DNA from: JAAXHF01 sp965242605
GTDB lineage: Bacteria; Desulfobacterota; Binatia; Bin18
NCBI GenBank assembly: GCA_965242605.1
Contig: CBDESS010000001.1
Coordinates: forward strand, 1,860,001-1,924,000
Direction of reading: 5' to 3'
Length of the DNA: 64,000 nucleotides
Shown: positions 8,779 to 18,822 of the stretch, one piece after another
How the letters are laid out: each line of letters begins with the position of its first letter
Position numbering within the stretch: position 1 is the first letter of the stretch
Notes under the pieces: generated by a model
What the model saw: the letters and a program-made list of their open reading frames with translations, nothing else
Database searches by the model: none
Told to the model about the DNA's origin: nothing
Position numbers and translations under genes: made by a program

Positions 8779-9574
8779 GGCTTTGAACCCTAAAGAAAAA
8801 GGGCGGGTTTGTAAACCGAGAACCGTGTATGGGCTCCATCCGGTTCGGGAGTATCTCCGGGCTGCGCCTGAGACGTTTCAGCATATTTTCCTCTCGCCGC
8901 ACCTGAAGCGATCACCGATCGACATCCTGGCCCGTCACAACGCTATTCCTCTGTCGTATGAAGCCCCTTCTTTTTTTCACGCCTTGGCTCCAGGCGGCGG
9001 ACATCAGGGGGCCGCCGCTCACTTACAGCCTTTTCCCTACACCCCGCTGTCCCACATCCTGGAACAACATGCCAACCTGCTCCTCGTCCTTGACGGTATT
9101 CTCGATCCACGCAACCTCGGTGCTCTTTTACGGACCGCCGAAGCGGTAGGGGTTGGGGGTGTGGTTCTCCCCAAGCGGCGGGTCGCTCCTCTTTCTGCCG
9201 TTGTTGAAAAAACCGCGGCAGGGGCAAGCGCGTATCTGCCGCTCTGCCAAGTCAGCAATCTCGCCCGGTCGCTTGATGGTATCCAGGCCGCGGGCTATTG
9301 GCTGGTTGGGCTCGCCCCCGAAGCACCCCAAACTTTGTATGACCTCGGTCCGCAGCGCGATATCGCGCTGTTGCTTGGGGGGGAGGAAAAAGGGCTGAGG
9401 CGTGTAGTGCGAGCCCGATGTGATTGTCTGGTTGCGCTTCCTATGCGAGGAGAAATCGGGTCCTTGAATGTAGCCGTGGCCGGAGCCATTGCACTCTATG
9501 AGATTTTACGGAGAAATCTGACGAAGCAGGACCGCTCTTTCAGACGGGTGAAGCCGGCCAAGTGTCACCCTTGA
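8777..9574 (+). CDS. rlmB: 23S rRNA (guanosine-2'-O-)-methyltransferase RlmB / TrmH-family SPOUT methyltransferase
   Basis: SAM-dependent 2'-O-methyltransferase with the trefoil-knot SPOUT fold, most like RlmB, which methylates G2251 of 23S rRNA. An N-terminal substrate-binding region (VYGLHPVREYLRAAPETFQ) is followed by SPOUT motif 1 (DPRNLGALLRTAEA), motif 2 (LLLGGEEKGL) and motif 3 (IGSLNVAVAGAIALYE). The length of 265 aa is normal. ATG 8777 has GAGG about nine bases upstream. GTG 8825 is a possible downstream start, which would remove the start overlap with lptF. A tRNA-specific TrmH role cannot be excluded. Confidence 0.88.
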   Translation: MALNPKEKGRVCKPRTVYGLHPVREYLRAAPETFQHIFLSPHLKRSPIDILARHNAIPLSYEAPSFFHALAPGGGHQGAAAHLQPFPYTPLSHILEQHANLLLVLDGILDPRNLGALLRTAEAVGVGGVVLPKRRVAPLSAVVEKTAAGASAYLPLCQVSNLARSLDGIQAAGYWLVGLAPEAPQTLYDLGPQRDIALLLGGEEKGLRRVVRARCDCLVALPMRGEIGSLNVAVAGAIALYEILRRNLTKQDRSFRRVKPAKCHP

Positions 9575-9580
9575 CGCTAC

Positions 9581-9609
9581 TTGACTCGTCCGAGAAAATG
9601 GGCTAATCT
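9581..9609 (+). promoter_or_regulatory. Candidate sigma70-type promoter upstream of the tRNA-tuf operon
   Basis: A -35 hexamer TTGACT (9581-9586) is followed after 17 bases by TAATCT (9604-9609), an incomplete -10. It lies just after rlmB and about 200 bases before tRNA-Thr, in the 235-base gap 9575-9809 that has no convincing gene. It would drive tRNA-Thr/Tyr/Gly/Thr-tuf and possibly the downstream secE-nusG genes. The -10 match is weak. Confidence 0.35.
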
Positions 9610-9809
9610 GTCAGATCCTTCCATAGCAGGTGGACTGGCCTGCTGCCTGGGTGGTGTGAACGGGAGACAAACCATGCGCGAATATGTGAATTGGCAATTG
9701 CTCACCTCTGGAGTGAGTGCTGGTGATCAGCGTGTTGTTCATCCTGGCTGCTATGGTGTAAGCGGACACTATGCGGAGGTTGACGGCTGGAAAAATACTC
9801 TCTTCTACT

Positions 9810-9881
9810 GCTGGCGTAGCTCAACGGTAGAGCAGCTGATTTGTAATCAGCAGGTTGTAGGTTCAAGCCCTATCGCCAGCT
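9810..9881 (+). tRNA. tRNA-Thr (anticodon TGT)
   Basis: Acceptor GCTGGCG pairs with CGCCAGC, discriminator T, no encoded CCA. The anticodon stem GCTGA/TCAGC encloses TTTGTAA, giving anticodon TGT; the T-loop is TTCAAGC. It is first in a Thr-Tyr-Gly-Thr cluster upstream of tuf, an order familiar from the tufB operon of E. coli. Confidence 0.95.
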
Positions 9882-9915
9882 TTCTCCTGAATAGCAAGGT
9901 GAGTCAATATGGTGC

Positions 9916-9998
9916 GGAGAGGTGCCCGAGCGGCCAAAGGGAGCAGACTGTAAATCTGCCGGCGTATGCCTTCGAAGGTTCGAATCCTTCCCTCTCCA
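9916..9998 (+). tRNA. tRNA-Tyr (anticodon GTA)
   Basis: A class II tRNA of 83 bases with a long variable arm. Acceptor GGAGAGG pairs with CCTCTCC, discriminator A. The anticodon stem CAGA/TCTG encloses CTGTAAA, giving GTA. The T arm is GAAGG-TTCGAAT-CCTTC. It is second in the tRNA cluster before tuf. Confidence 0.95.
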
Positions 9999-10018
9999 CT
10001 CTTCACAGATGAATCCAG

Positions 10019-10092
10019 GCGGGAATAGCTCAGTTGGTTAGAGCGCGAGCCTTCCAAGCTCGGGGTCGCGGGTTCGAGTCCCGTTTCCCGCT
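10019..10092 (+). tRNA. tRNA-Gly (anticodon TCC)
   Basis: Acceptor GCGGGAA pairs with TTCCCGC, discriminator T. The anticodon stem CGAGC/GCTCG encloses CTTCCAA, giving TCC; the T-loop is TTCGAGT. It is third in the cluster. The 94 bases from here to the next tRNA hold no feature I can name. Confidence 0.95.
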
Positions 10093-10186
10093 CTAAGGTG
10101 CCTCACAGGATGGCCTGAAGGGCCTCCCACTTGATACAGGGTGCTGTGGCAGTCCAGTTATACCGAGTGCTCATGAGTACTCAAGG

Positions 10187-10259
10187 GCCCAGGTAGCTCA
10201 GCAGGTAGAGCACGTCCTTGGTAAGGACGAGGTCGGCGGTTCAAACCCGCTCCTGGGCT
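10187..10259 (+). tRNA. tRNA-Thr (anticodon GGT)
   Basis: Acceptor GCCCAGG pairs with CCTGGGC, discriminator T. The anticodon stem CGTCC/GGACG encloses TTGGTAA, giving GGT; the T-loop is TTCAAAC. It is last in the cluster, 85 bases before the tuf start codon, so tRNA and tuf mRNA are probably cut from one transcript. Confidence 0.95.
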
Positions 10260-10296
10260 TATTTTTTGTTGGAGAACAGGACGACGAAGCCTGAAG

Positions 10297-11523
<1,227 letters not shown>

Positions 11524-11561
11524 TCCCTCGTTGTTCCTGGCATGTCATGGTGTGACTATGG

Positions 11562-11636
11562 GGGTCAGTAGCTCGAATTGGATAGAGCACCGGACTCCAA
11601 ATCCGGGGGTTGCAGGTTCGAAGCCTGCCTGACCCG
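11562..11636 (+). tRNA. tRNA-Trp (anticodon CCA)
   Basis: Acceptor GGGTCAG pairs with CTGACCC, discriminator G, no encoded CCA. The anticodon stem CCGGA/TCCGG encloses CTCCAAA, giving CCA; the T-loop is TTCGAAG. It lies between tuf and secE, the usual bacterial position. Confidence 0.95.
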
Positions 11637-11708
11637 TTTTCCCGCGACCGGGGCCGACAGTTTCGGAAGTGTCTCAGTTTATGGGAACAGAGAGAGGGGA
11701 TTGGCAAG

Positions 11709-11918
11709 GTGGGTAACACGATACGGGCCGGCTTTGACACCGCTCGGACATTTTTGCAAGAAGCCTGGGCCGAGCTTCAACGGGTGCATTGGCCCGCCCA
11801 AAAGGAAGTCCGGGTAGCAACCTGGGTGGTGTTGGTTCTGGTGAGTATTGTTGCGCTCTACCTGTTCATTGTTGATGCTTTTCTCGCCTGGCTCTTACGC
11901 CTGCTGCTTGGGTATTAA
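11709..11918 (+). CDS. secE: Preprotein translocase subunit SecE
   Basis: Small essential subunit that clamps SecY in the SecYEG channel. The 69-aa product has the family core EAWAELQRVHWPAQKEV followed by one transmembrane helix (VATWVVLVLVSIVALYLFIV). I choose GTG 11709, with AGAGGGG upstream; the frame is open to 11610 but runs through tRNA-Trp, so the longer version is not credible. It is followed by nusG, the standard secE-nusG pair. Confidence 0.92.
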   Translation: MGNTIRAGFDTARTFLQEAWAELQRVHWPAQKEVRVATWVVLVLVSIVALYLFIVDAFLAWLLRLLLGY

Positions 11919-11930
11919 GTCTTCATCGGG

Positions 11931-12518
11931 ATGGCAGACTACGATATGGCCAAGCAATGGTATGTTGTCCATACCTACTCCGGGTATGAGCGGAAAGCCA
12001 AGGCAGCTCTTGAAGAACGCATCCGCACGCTCGGAAAGGAAGACCTGTTCGGCGATGTCCTGGTTCCCGAAGAGCAGGTTGTTGAGCTTGTCAAAGGCCG
12101 CAAGCGGACCTCTGCCCGCAAGTTTTTTCCTGGCTATATCCTGGTTCACATGGAGATGAGCAGCGAGACTTGGCACGTTGTCAAATCAACGCCAAAAGTC
12201 ACCGGCTTTGTCGGGGGCTCTTTTGACCCCCAAACTATCCCCCCGGTGTCTGAGGCCGAGGTGTCGGAGATTCGGAGTCAGGTCCAGGAAGGGGCGTTAC
12301 GACCAAAGCCTAAGGTTTTGTACGAGGTCGGTGAGGGGGTGAAGGTGGTGGACGGACCTTTTCAGGACTTCACCGGCGTGGTTGAAGAGGTCAAGCCGGA
12401 CAAAGGAAAATTACGGGTGCGGATCAGCATCTTCGGCCGGGCAACCCCGTTGAAATCGACCTGGTGCAAGTCGAGAAAACCTGAAGAGGTACAGAAGCAA
12501 TGGCAAAGAAGGTCATGA
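11931..12518 (+). CDS. nusG: Transcription termination/antitermination protein NusG (3' end frameshifted)
   Basis: Processivity factor that bridges RNA polymerase, Rho and the ribosome. The NGN domain (QWYVVHTYSGYERKA, FPGYILVHMEM, VTGFVG) and most of the C-terminal KOW domain (VKVVDGPFQDFTGVV) are present. After SIFGRATP the expected last strand is missing from this frame: the next frame gives VEIDLVQVEKT and a TGA at 12482-12484. One base, probably a G near 12449 beside a CCCC run, appears to be lost, so the open frame continues with about 20 unrelated residues to 12518 and overlaps rplK. This is either a sequencing error or a real altered tail. Confidence 0.9.
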   Translation: MADYDMAKQWYVVHTYSGYERKAKAALEERIRTLGKEDLFGDVLVPEEQVVELVKGRKRTSARKFFPGYILVHMEMSSETWHVVKSTPKVTGFVGGSFDPQTIPPVSEAEVSEIRSQVQEGALRPKPKVLYEVGEGVKVVDGPFQDFTGVVEEVKPDKGKLRVRISIFGRATPLKSTWCKSRKPEEVQKQWQRRS

Positions 12519-12925
12519 CCGAAGTCAAGCTGCAGATTCCGGCTGGACAGGCGACCCCTAGTCCGCCTGTTGGCCCTGCGCTTGGGCAACGGGGAGTCAA
12601 TATCATGGAGTTCTGCAAGGCGTTTAACGCCAGGACGCAGGCTCAACAGGGCCTGGTAATTCCTGTTGTGATCACCGTCTATGCAGACCGTTCTTTTTCT
12701 TTTATCACCAAGACCCCTCCGGCTTCTGTCCTGATTAAGAAAGCGATGGGGATTGAAAAAGGCTCCCAGGAACCGGCCAGGGAGATTATCGGGTCAATCT
12801 CGGGTGCCCAGATAGAAGAGATCGCAAAGACAAAGATGCCCGATCTGAACGCCAATGATATCGAGGGAGCCCGAAAAATCATTGAAGGGACCGCCCGGAG
12901 CATGGGCGTCAGCGTGGTGGACTGA
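12500..12925 (+). CDS. rplK: 50S ribosomal protein L11
   Basis: Binds the GTPase-associated centre of 23S rRNA and is needed for full RelA activity and release-factor function. The N-terminal motif KLQIPAGQATPSPPVGPALG, the following GVNIMEFCKAFNART and the C-terminal rRNA-binding part are normal, 141 aa. GAGG precedes the ATG. It is first of the L11-L1-L10-L12 genes that lead into rpoBC, and overlaps only the frameshifted tail of nusG. Confidence 0.97.
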   Translation: MAKKVMTEVKLQIPAGQATPSPPVGPALGQRGVNIMEFCKAFNARTQAQQGLVIPVVITVYADRSFSFITKTPPASVLIKKAMGIEKGSQEPAREIIGSISGAQIEEIAKTKMPDLNANDIEGARKIIEGTARSMGVSVVD

Positions 12926-12926
12926 T

Positions 12927-13628
12927 ATGGCAAAGAAAAGTAAAGGATACCGGGCTGCGGTCGAAAAAGTTGCTCGTGAACAACGCTACCCTTTGTCGCA
13001 AGCCGTCGCCCTGGTCAAGGGAACCGCTCGGGCGAAATTTGACGAAACGGTGGAGATTGCGGTCCGGCTTGGGATTGATCCGCGCAAGGCCGATCAAAAT
13101 ATGCGGGGCACTGTGGTGTTGCCGCATGGAACAGGAAAATCCGTTCGGGTGGCCGTCTTTGCCAAAGGCGACAAAGCCCGCGAAGCCGAAGAGGCGGGTG
13201 CCGATGTCGTTGGAGCTGAGGAGTTGGTGGCACGGATTACCGACGAAGGCTGGCTTGAGTTTGACAAGGCGGTTGCTACGCCAGACATGATGGGTGTGGT
13301 GGGCCGGATTGGAAAAATCCTCGGCCCCCGGGGCTTGATGCCCAACCCCAAGGTAGGGACGGTGACCACGGATGTTGCCCAGACCGTTCGGGATCTCAAG
13401 GGCGGAAAGATTGAGTATCGGGCCGATAAGGTTGGCAATGTCCATGTCCCAGTCGGAAAAGCGTCGTTCAGCGAACAACAGTTGCTTGAAAATGTCAGCT
13501 CACTGATTGAGGGTTTAGTCCGGGCTAAGCCTGCTTCTGCACGGGGGACCTACTTCCAAGGCGTGTGCGTCAGCACTACTATGGGGCCTGGGGTGCGGGT
13601 GGATCCATCAACGGCCCAGCGTGGCTGA
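12927..13628 (+). CDS. rplA: 50S ribosomal protein L1
   Basis: L1-stalk protein that helps release E-site tRNA; in many bacteria it also represses its own operon by binding its mRNA. 233 aa, with the signature KILGPRGLMPNPKVGTV, AVFAKGDKAREAEEAGA near the centre and GTYFQGVCVSTTMGPGV at the end. ATG 12927 lies one base after the rplK stop, so coupling is expected; the frame extends upstream but only inside rplK. Confidence 0.96.
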   Translation: MAKKSKGYRAAVEKVAREQRYPLSQAVALVKGTARAKFDETVEIAVRLGIDPRKADQNMRGTVVLPHGTGKSVRVAVFAKGDKAREAEEAGADVVGAEELVARITDEGWLEFDKAVATPDMMGVVGRIGKILGPRGLMPNPKVGTVTTDVAQTVRDLKGGKIEYRADKVGNVHVPVGKASFSEQQLLENVSSLIEGLVRAKPASARGTYFQGVCVSTTMGPGVRVDPSTAQRG

Positions 13629-13679
13629 GCCGTATTCATCAGACTGACAGGGCTCCGACACAACGGGAGAGCGAGCATT

Positions 13680-14237
13680 ATGGAGCGTCACGAGAAAGAG
13701 CAGGCTGTTGCCGACTTACACGGGGTCTTTCAGAATGTCCACACCGCGGTTATCGCCGAATGCAAGGGCCTCAGCGTTGCCGACTTACACGCGCTGCGAC
13801 GCGAGTTGAGAGAGGTCGGAGGCGAGTACCGGGTCGCAAAAAATACCCTGGTCTCCTTAGCGGTTGAAGGAACTCCGTATCCCTCGCTGAGAGAACTGCT
13901 CACAGGCCAAAATGGTCTGGTGCTCGGCTACGGCGAGGCTGTTGACCTGGCCAAAGCCGTCACGCGCTATGCCAAAGACCATCAACAATTTACAATTAAA
14001 GGTGGGGTCAGTGAAGGACAGTTTCTGGACGCCCCCCAGATCAAGGTGCTGGCCAGCCTGCCGAGCCGGGATGCGCTCCGGGCGCAACTGCTCGGCCTGC
14101 TGTCTCAGACCGCCACGCAACTGGTGGGCGTGCTTGCCGCTCCCGCCTCCCAGCTTGCCTGTGTCCTTGATGCAAGAAGAGAGGAGGGCGACGCCCAAGC
14201 TACACCCCCGGCGTCAGCGAATGGAGCGGCTGCCTGA
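13680..14237 (+). CDS. rplJ: 50S ribosomal protein L10
   Basis: Base of the L12 stalk. The 185-aa protein shows the N-terminal rRNA-binding domain (VAKNTLVSLAVEGT) and a C-terminal helix that binds L12 dimers, ending in a flexible Ala-rich tail. It starts 51 bases after rplA, too short a gap for an obvious full L10-leader structure. It is followed 39 bases later by rplL, its partner. Confidence 0.95.
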   Translation: MERHEKEQAVADLHGVFQNVHTAVIAECKGLSVADLHALRRELREVGGEYRVAKNTLVSLAVEGTPYPSLRELLTGQNGLVLGYGEAVDLAKAVTRYAKDHQQFTIKGGVSEGQFLDAPQIKVLASLPSRDALRAQLLGLLSQTATQLVGVLAAPASQLACVLDARREEGDAQATPPASANGAAA

Positions 14238-14276
14238 GGGGGTATAACACAGAGACAACGGAGAAAGGAGAAACGC

Positions 14277-14672
14277 ATGGCTCTCAGCGCCGAAAAGAGG
14301 GAAGAACTTGTCTCAGCCCTGTCTGATTTGACCATTCTTGAGGTCTCGGATCTGGTCAAACAGTTGGAGGAAAAATGGGGGGTGAGTGCGGCCGCCCCTG
14401 TTGTTATGGCGGGTGGTGGTGCGGCGGCAGCTGGTGACGCGCCGGCTGAGGCTGAAGAGAAGAACGAATTTGATGTCGTTCTGACCGGTCCTGGCGAAAA
14501 GAAGATCCAAGTCATCAAAGCCGTTCGAGAAATCACCGGTCTAGGGCTGAAAGAGGCCAAAGAACTGGTTGATAACGCGCCCAAGCCGATCAAGGAAGGG
14601 ATTGCAAAGCCCGAAGCCGAAGAACTTCAGAAAAAGATTGAGGAAGCCGGGGGATTGGTGGAGCTGAAATAA
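14277..14672 (+). CDS. rplL: 50S ribosomal protein L7/L12
   Basis: Stalk protein that recruits translational GTPases. The N-terminal dimerisation helix, an Ala/Gly-rich hinge (around MAGGGAAAAGDAPAEAEE) and the C-terminal factor-binding domain (KIQVIKAVREITGLGLKEAK) are all recognisable; 131 aa. GAAAGGAG is a strong ribosome-binding site, in keeping with the need for several copies of this protein per ribosome. Confidence 0.97.
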   Translation: MALSAEKREELVSALSDLTILEVSDLVKQLEEKWGVSAAAPVVMAGGGAAAAGDAPAEAEEKNEFDVVLTGPGEKKIQVIKAVREITGLGLKEAKELVDNAPKPIKEGIAKPEAEELQKKIEEAGGLVELK

Positions 14673-14700
14673 AGGCGTCTGCGCCAAGGGAGAAGAGGGG

Positions 14701-17700
14701 ATGACGTTGCAACTGGCAAATAATTTTCGCTTCCGCCGGAAATTCGGCCAAATCGGCGAGATCATCCAGACTCCACATCTGTTGGGTATCCAACGGCACT
14801 CGTATGAGCAATTCCTCTACGGGGGACCAAGCTCGGAAGACCTGATGGAGTCCGGGCTTCAAGGGGTCTTTCGCTCGGTTTTTCCGATCAAGGACTTCAA
14901 CGAAACCGCTTCTCTGGAGTTCGTGAGTTATACGCTTGGAGAGCCGAAGTACACAGTGGAGGAATGCCATCAGCGCGGGACGACCTATGCAGCCCCTCTG
15001 AAGGTGACCATCCAACTCGTTCTTTGGGATGTCGATCCGCGGACAGAGGTCCGCACGATCAGAAATGTCAAAGAGCAGGAAGTCTATTTTGGCGAGATCC
15101 CGTTGATGACCTCATATGGCACGTTCATGGTGAATGGGACCGAGCGGGTTATTGTGAGCCAGTTGCACCGCTCGCCAGGAGTCTTCTTCGATCACGATAA
15201 GGGCAAGACCCACGCGAGTGGGAAATTGCTCTATTCTGCCCGGATCATTCCGTACCGGGGATCGTGGATTGACTTTGAGTTTGACCCGAAAGATATCCTG
15301 CATGTCCGTATTGACCGTCGCCGCAAGTTCCCCGCAACGGTGCTGCTGCGGGCCTTGAGGATGACGGTTGAGGACCTGCTCAACTATTTTTACCCGACCG
15401 ATACCATCACCTTTGATGGCGGTCGTGCCCTCAAAAAATTCCATCCTCAACTCCTGCTCGGTCTGCGCGCGACCCACGATGTCCGACATCCGAAAACCCA
15501 GGATGTGTTGGTCAAAGAAGGACGCCGGTTTACCCGTAACGCGATCAGGCAGATGGAGGCCGCCGAGGTTGAGCAGATCCAGATTGGCCTTGGAGAGATT
15601 GTGGGTTTGGTTGCAGCCCATGATGTACTTGACCCAGAGACACAGGAAGTCCTGGTTGAGTGTAACCAAGAGGTGAGCCAGGAGGACCTTGACCGCCTGA
15701 TTGAGCGCAAGGTCTTGACCATAGAGACGCTCTTTATTGACGAGTCCCACATTGGTCCATCGTTGCGGACTACCTTGCTCCAGGACAAGATTTCCTCTCC
15801 CAAAGAGGCCGAGATGGAGATTTACCGTCGCCTTCGTCCCGGAGATCCGCCAACGGCCGATGTGGCAACGGGTTTCTTCAAAAACCTGTTCTTTAACGCC
15901 GAGCGTTACGATCTGTCCAGGGTTGGCCGTCTCAAACTCAACCATAAACTTCACCTCGACGCCCCGCTCGATCTAGGGACCCTGCGCAAAGAGGATATCC
16001 TCGAGGTCGCGCGGTATCTGTTTGAGTTAAAAAACGGCAATGGGGTCGTTGATGATATTGACCATCTGGGCAACCGGCGGGTGCGGGCGGTCGGGGAGTT
16101 GGTTGAGAATCAGTTTCGGATTGGCCTGGTCCGCATGGAGCGCGCGGTCAAGGAGCGCATGAGCCTCCAGGACGTCGAGACCCTCATGCCTCAGGAACTG
16201 GTCAATTACAAGCCTGTCTCGGCCGCACTGAAAGAATTCTTTGGATCGAGCCAACTGTCACAGTTCATGGACCAGACCAACCCCTTGTCTGAGGTGACCC
16301 ATAAGCGACGTCTGTCCGCCCTGGGACCGGGCGGCTTGACCCGGGAGCGGGCCGGTTTTGAGGTCCGGGATGTGCATCCGACCCACTATGGACGGGTGTG
16401 TCCCATTGAGACACCCGAAGGGCCGAATATTGGGCTTATTGCAAGCCTGTCAACCTACGCTCGGGTGAACGAATTCGGCTTTATTGAGACGCCGTACCGC
16501 AAGGTTGAGGATGGCCGGGTGACGCGGGAGGTGCAGTATTTGTCTGCCCTTGAAGAAGAGACGCAGGCTATTGCCCAGGCCAACGCCCCGATTGACGAAG
16601 GCGGGCGGTTTATACGAGACTCCGTTCTTTCTCGCCAGGGCGGTGAATTTGTGCCGGTCCAGCCTGGGCAGGTCCAGTTGATGGATGTGTCTCCTGCCCA
16701 GCTGGTGAGTGTTGCGGCAGCGCTGATTCCCTTTCTGGAACATGACGATGCGAATCGCGCCCTGATGGGCTCAAACATGCAGCGCCAGGCAGTTCCCCTG
16801 CTGCGAACCGAAGCGCCGCTGGTTGGAACCGGGATGGAACAGGCCGTTGCTCGAGATTCCGGCGCGACGGTCGTCGCCAACCGGAGCGGCTTTGTCGAAA
16901 GTGTCGATTCCAGACGTATTGTGATTAAAGTGGATACGCCACTCACTGCCGGCGATGCCACGGTCGATATCTCTCCGCTGATCAAGTACCAGCGTTCCAA
17001 TCAGAGCACCTGTGTGAACCAGCGGCCGATCGTCAAAGTTGGCGACTATATCAAGGCCGGCGACGTGATTGCCGATGGACCGGCCACCGATATGGGGGAG
17101 TTGGCACTGGGCAGGAATGTTCTGGTCGCGTTCATGATCTGGGGGGGGTACAATTTTGAAGACTCCATCCTGGTCAGCGAGCGTTTGTTGCGCGAGGATG
17201 TGTTCACCTCGGTGCATATTGAAGAATTTGAATGCGACGCCCGCGACACCAAACTCGGTCCACAAGAGATCACCCGGGATATTCCGAATGTCGGTGAAGA
17301 AGCGCTCAAGGACCTTGACGACAGCGGGATTGTCAGGATCGGTGCTGAGGTGAAGCCGGGCGACATTCTGGTCGGCAAGATCACGCCCAAGGGCGAAACC
17401 CAGCTCTCTCCCGAAGAGAAACTGCTCCGTGCCATCTTCGGCGAAAAGGCCGGGGAAGTCCGCGATACTTCGCTGCGTATCCCTCCCGGTGTTGAGGGCA
17501 CGGTGATCAGGGTGCGCGTCTTCTCTCGCAAGGGGGTGTCCAAAGATGAGCGGAGCCAGAGCATTGAGGACGAAGAGGTTGAGCGACTTCGCAAAGATCA
17601 GGAAGACGAAATCGGGATTGTCCAGGAGAGCATTTTCGGAAAAGTCCGCGACCTGACGCTGGGCAAAGTTCTGACCGTTCGGATCAACGACGAGGAGACC

Positions 17701-18804
17701 CGGAAGGTCCTGTTTCCCAAAGGCCACGAGATTAGCGAAGATCTGCTGCGGGCTGTTCCCCCCTCATACTGGGGCCGGCTCAAGCTTGGCGATGAGGCGG
17801 TTGAGGACGAGTTGAGTCGGAGCGTCGCCGCCATGTTGGCGCAGATCGAGCGGATTCATGACGAGTTTGAGGACAAGGTCAGGAAGCTCCGCAGTGAGGA
17901 CGAGTTGCCGCCCGGCATCATCAAGAAGGTGAAAGTCTTTGTCGCCGTTAAACGCAAACTCCAGGTTGGCGATAAGATGGCCGGGAGACACGGCAACAAA
18001 GGCGTGTTGTCCCGGATCCTGCCCGAAGAAGATATGCCGTATCTGGCCGACGGGACCCCGGTTGATGTCGTCCTCAACCCGCTGGGGGTGCCCTCACGGA
18101 TGAATGTCGGGCAGATTCTTGAGACCCATCTCGGCTGGGCCGTGCGGATCCTCGGCGAGCAGATGGGCAACGGCCGGCCGGCACAGGTCAAAGAGACCCC
18201 CCGTGCCCGACTCCAGGATGTCTATGACAACAAAGACTTTGTTGACACAATTCAAGCCTTGCCGGCGTCTGATCTGGACCGCCTGATTGAACGCGCCCAG
18301 ACCGGTGTGCATGTGGCAACGCCCGTGTTTGACGGTGCTTCAGAAAAAGAAATCTTTGACCTGCTGCAAAAGGCGGGCTTGCCCGAATCTGGACAAACCG
18401 TGCTGTATGACGGGCGAACCGGGGAGCCTTTCGGTGGAGATATAACTGTTGGGGTCATGTATCTCCTGAAGCTCCACCATCTCGTTGAGGACAAAATTCA
18501 CGCCCGCTCTACCGGTCCCTACTCGCTGGTGACCCAGCAGCCCTTGGGCGGCAAGGCCCAGTTTGGCGGACAGCGCCTGGGAGAGATGGAAGTATGGGCT
18601 CTCGAAGCCTATGGTGCGGCCTATAGTCTGCGAGAAATGTTGACGGTCAAGTCGGACGATGTGGCTGGTCGGACCCGTATCTATGAGGCGATTGTGAAAG
18701 GAGAAAATGTATTGGAACCCGGGCTTCCCGAATCGTTCAATGTCATGCTCCGAGAACTGCAAAGCTTAGCGCTCAATGTCGAACTGATCGAGGAAGACGA
18801 CTAG
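14701..18804 (+). CDS. rpoB: DNA-directed RNA polymerase subunit beta
   Basis: Catalytic-core subunit of RNA polymerase, 1,367 aa. Diagnostic stretches include the rifampicin-pocket region (SQLSQFMDQTNPLSEVTHKRR), RVCPIETPEGPNIGLI, the flap and the C-terminal KLHHLVEDKIHARSTGPYS and GGKAQFGGQRLGEMEVWALE, which contact beta-prime. It follows rplL after 28 bases and precedes rpoC. Nothing suggests truncation or insertion of a foreign domain. Confidence 0.98.
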   Translation: MTLQLANNFRFRRKFGQIGEIIQTPHLLGIQRHSYEQFLYGGPSSEDLMESGLQGVFRSVFPIKDFNETASLEFVSYTLGEPKYTVEECHQRGTTYAAPLKVTIQLVLWDVDPRTEVRTIRNVKEQEVYFGEIPLMTSYGTFMVNGTERVIVSQLHRSPGVFFDHDKGKTHASGKLLYSARIIPYRGSWIDFEFDPKDILHVRIDRRRKFPATVLLRALRMTVEDLLNYFYPTDTITFDGGRALKKFHPQLLLGLRATHDVRHPKTQDVLVKEGRRFTRNAIRQMEAAEVEQIQIGLGEIVGLVAAHDVLDPETQEVLVECNQEVSQEDLDRLIERKVLTIETLFIDESHIGPSLRTTLLQDKISSPKEAEMEIYRRLRPGDPPTADVATGFFKNLFFNAERYDLSRVGRLKLNHKLHLDAPLDLGTLRKEDILEVARYLFELKNGNGVVDDIDHLGNRRVRAVGELVENQFRIGLVRMERAVKERMSLQDVETLMPQELVNYKPVSAALKEFFGSSQLSQFMDQTNPLSEVTHKRRLSALGPGGLTRERAGFEVRDVHPTHYGRVCPIETPEGPNIGLIASLSTYARVNEFGFIETPYRKVEDGRVTREVQYLSALEEETQAIAQANAPIDEGGRFIRDSVLSRQGGEFVPVQPGQVQLMDVSPAQLVSVAAALIPFLEHDDANRALMGSNMQRQAVPLLRTEAPLVGTGMEQAVARDSGATVVANRSGFVESVDSRRIVIKVDTPLTAGDATVDISPLIKYQRSNQSTCVNQRPIVKVGDYIKAGDVIADGPATDMGELALGRNVLVAFMIWGGYNFEDSILVSERLLREDVFTSVHIEEFECDARDTKLGPQEITRDIPNVGEEALKDLDDSGIVRIGAEVKPGDILVGKITPKGETQLSPEEKLLRAIFGEKAGEVRDTSLRIPPGVEGTVIRVRVFSRKGVSKDERSQSIEDEEVERLRKDQEDEIGIVQESIFGKVRDLTLGKVLTVRINDEETRKVLFPKGHEISEDLLRAVPPSYWGRLKLGDEAVEDELSRSVAAMLAQIERIHDEFEDKVRKLRSEDELPPGIIKKVKVFVAVKRKLQVGDKMAGRHGNKGVLSRILPEEDMPYLADGTPVDVVLNPLGVPSRMNVGQILETHLGWAVRILGEQMGNGRPAQVKETPRARLQDVYDNKDFVDTIQALPASDLDRLIERAQTGVHVATPVFDGASEKEIFDLLQKAGLPESGQTVLYDGRTGEPFGGDITVGVMYLLKLHHLVEDKIHARSTGPYSLVTQQPLGGKAQFGGQRLGEMEVWALEAYGAAYSLREMLTVKSDDVAGRTRIYEAIVKGENVLEPGLPESFNVMLRELQSLALNVELIEEDD

Positions 18805-18822
18805 AGCACGCTGGGGGGAAAG

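Noticed and set aside
9581..10012. 143-aa ORF across the tRNA-Thr and tRNA-Tyr genes
   Set aside because: It runs through two complete cloverleaf tRNAs and its sequence has no protein-like character.
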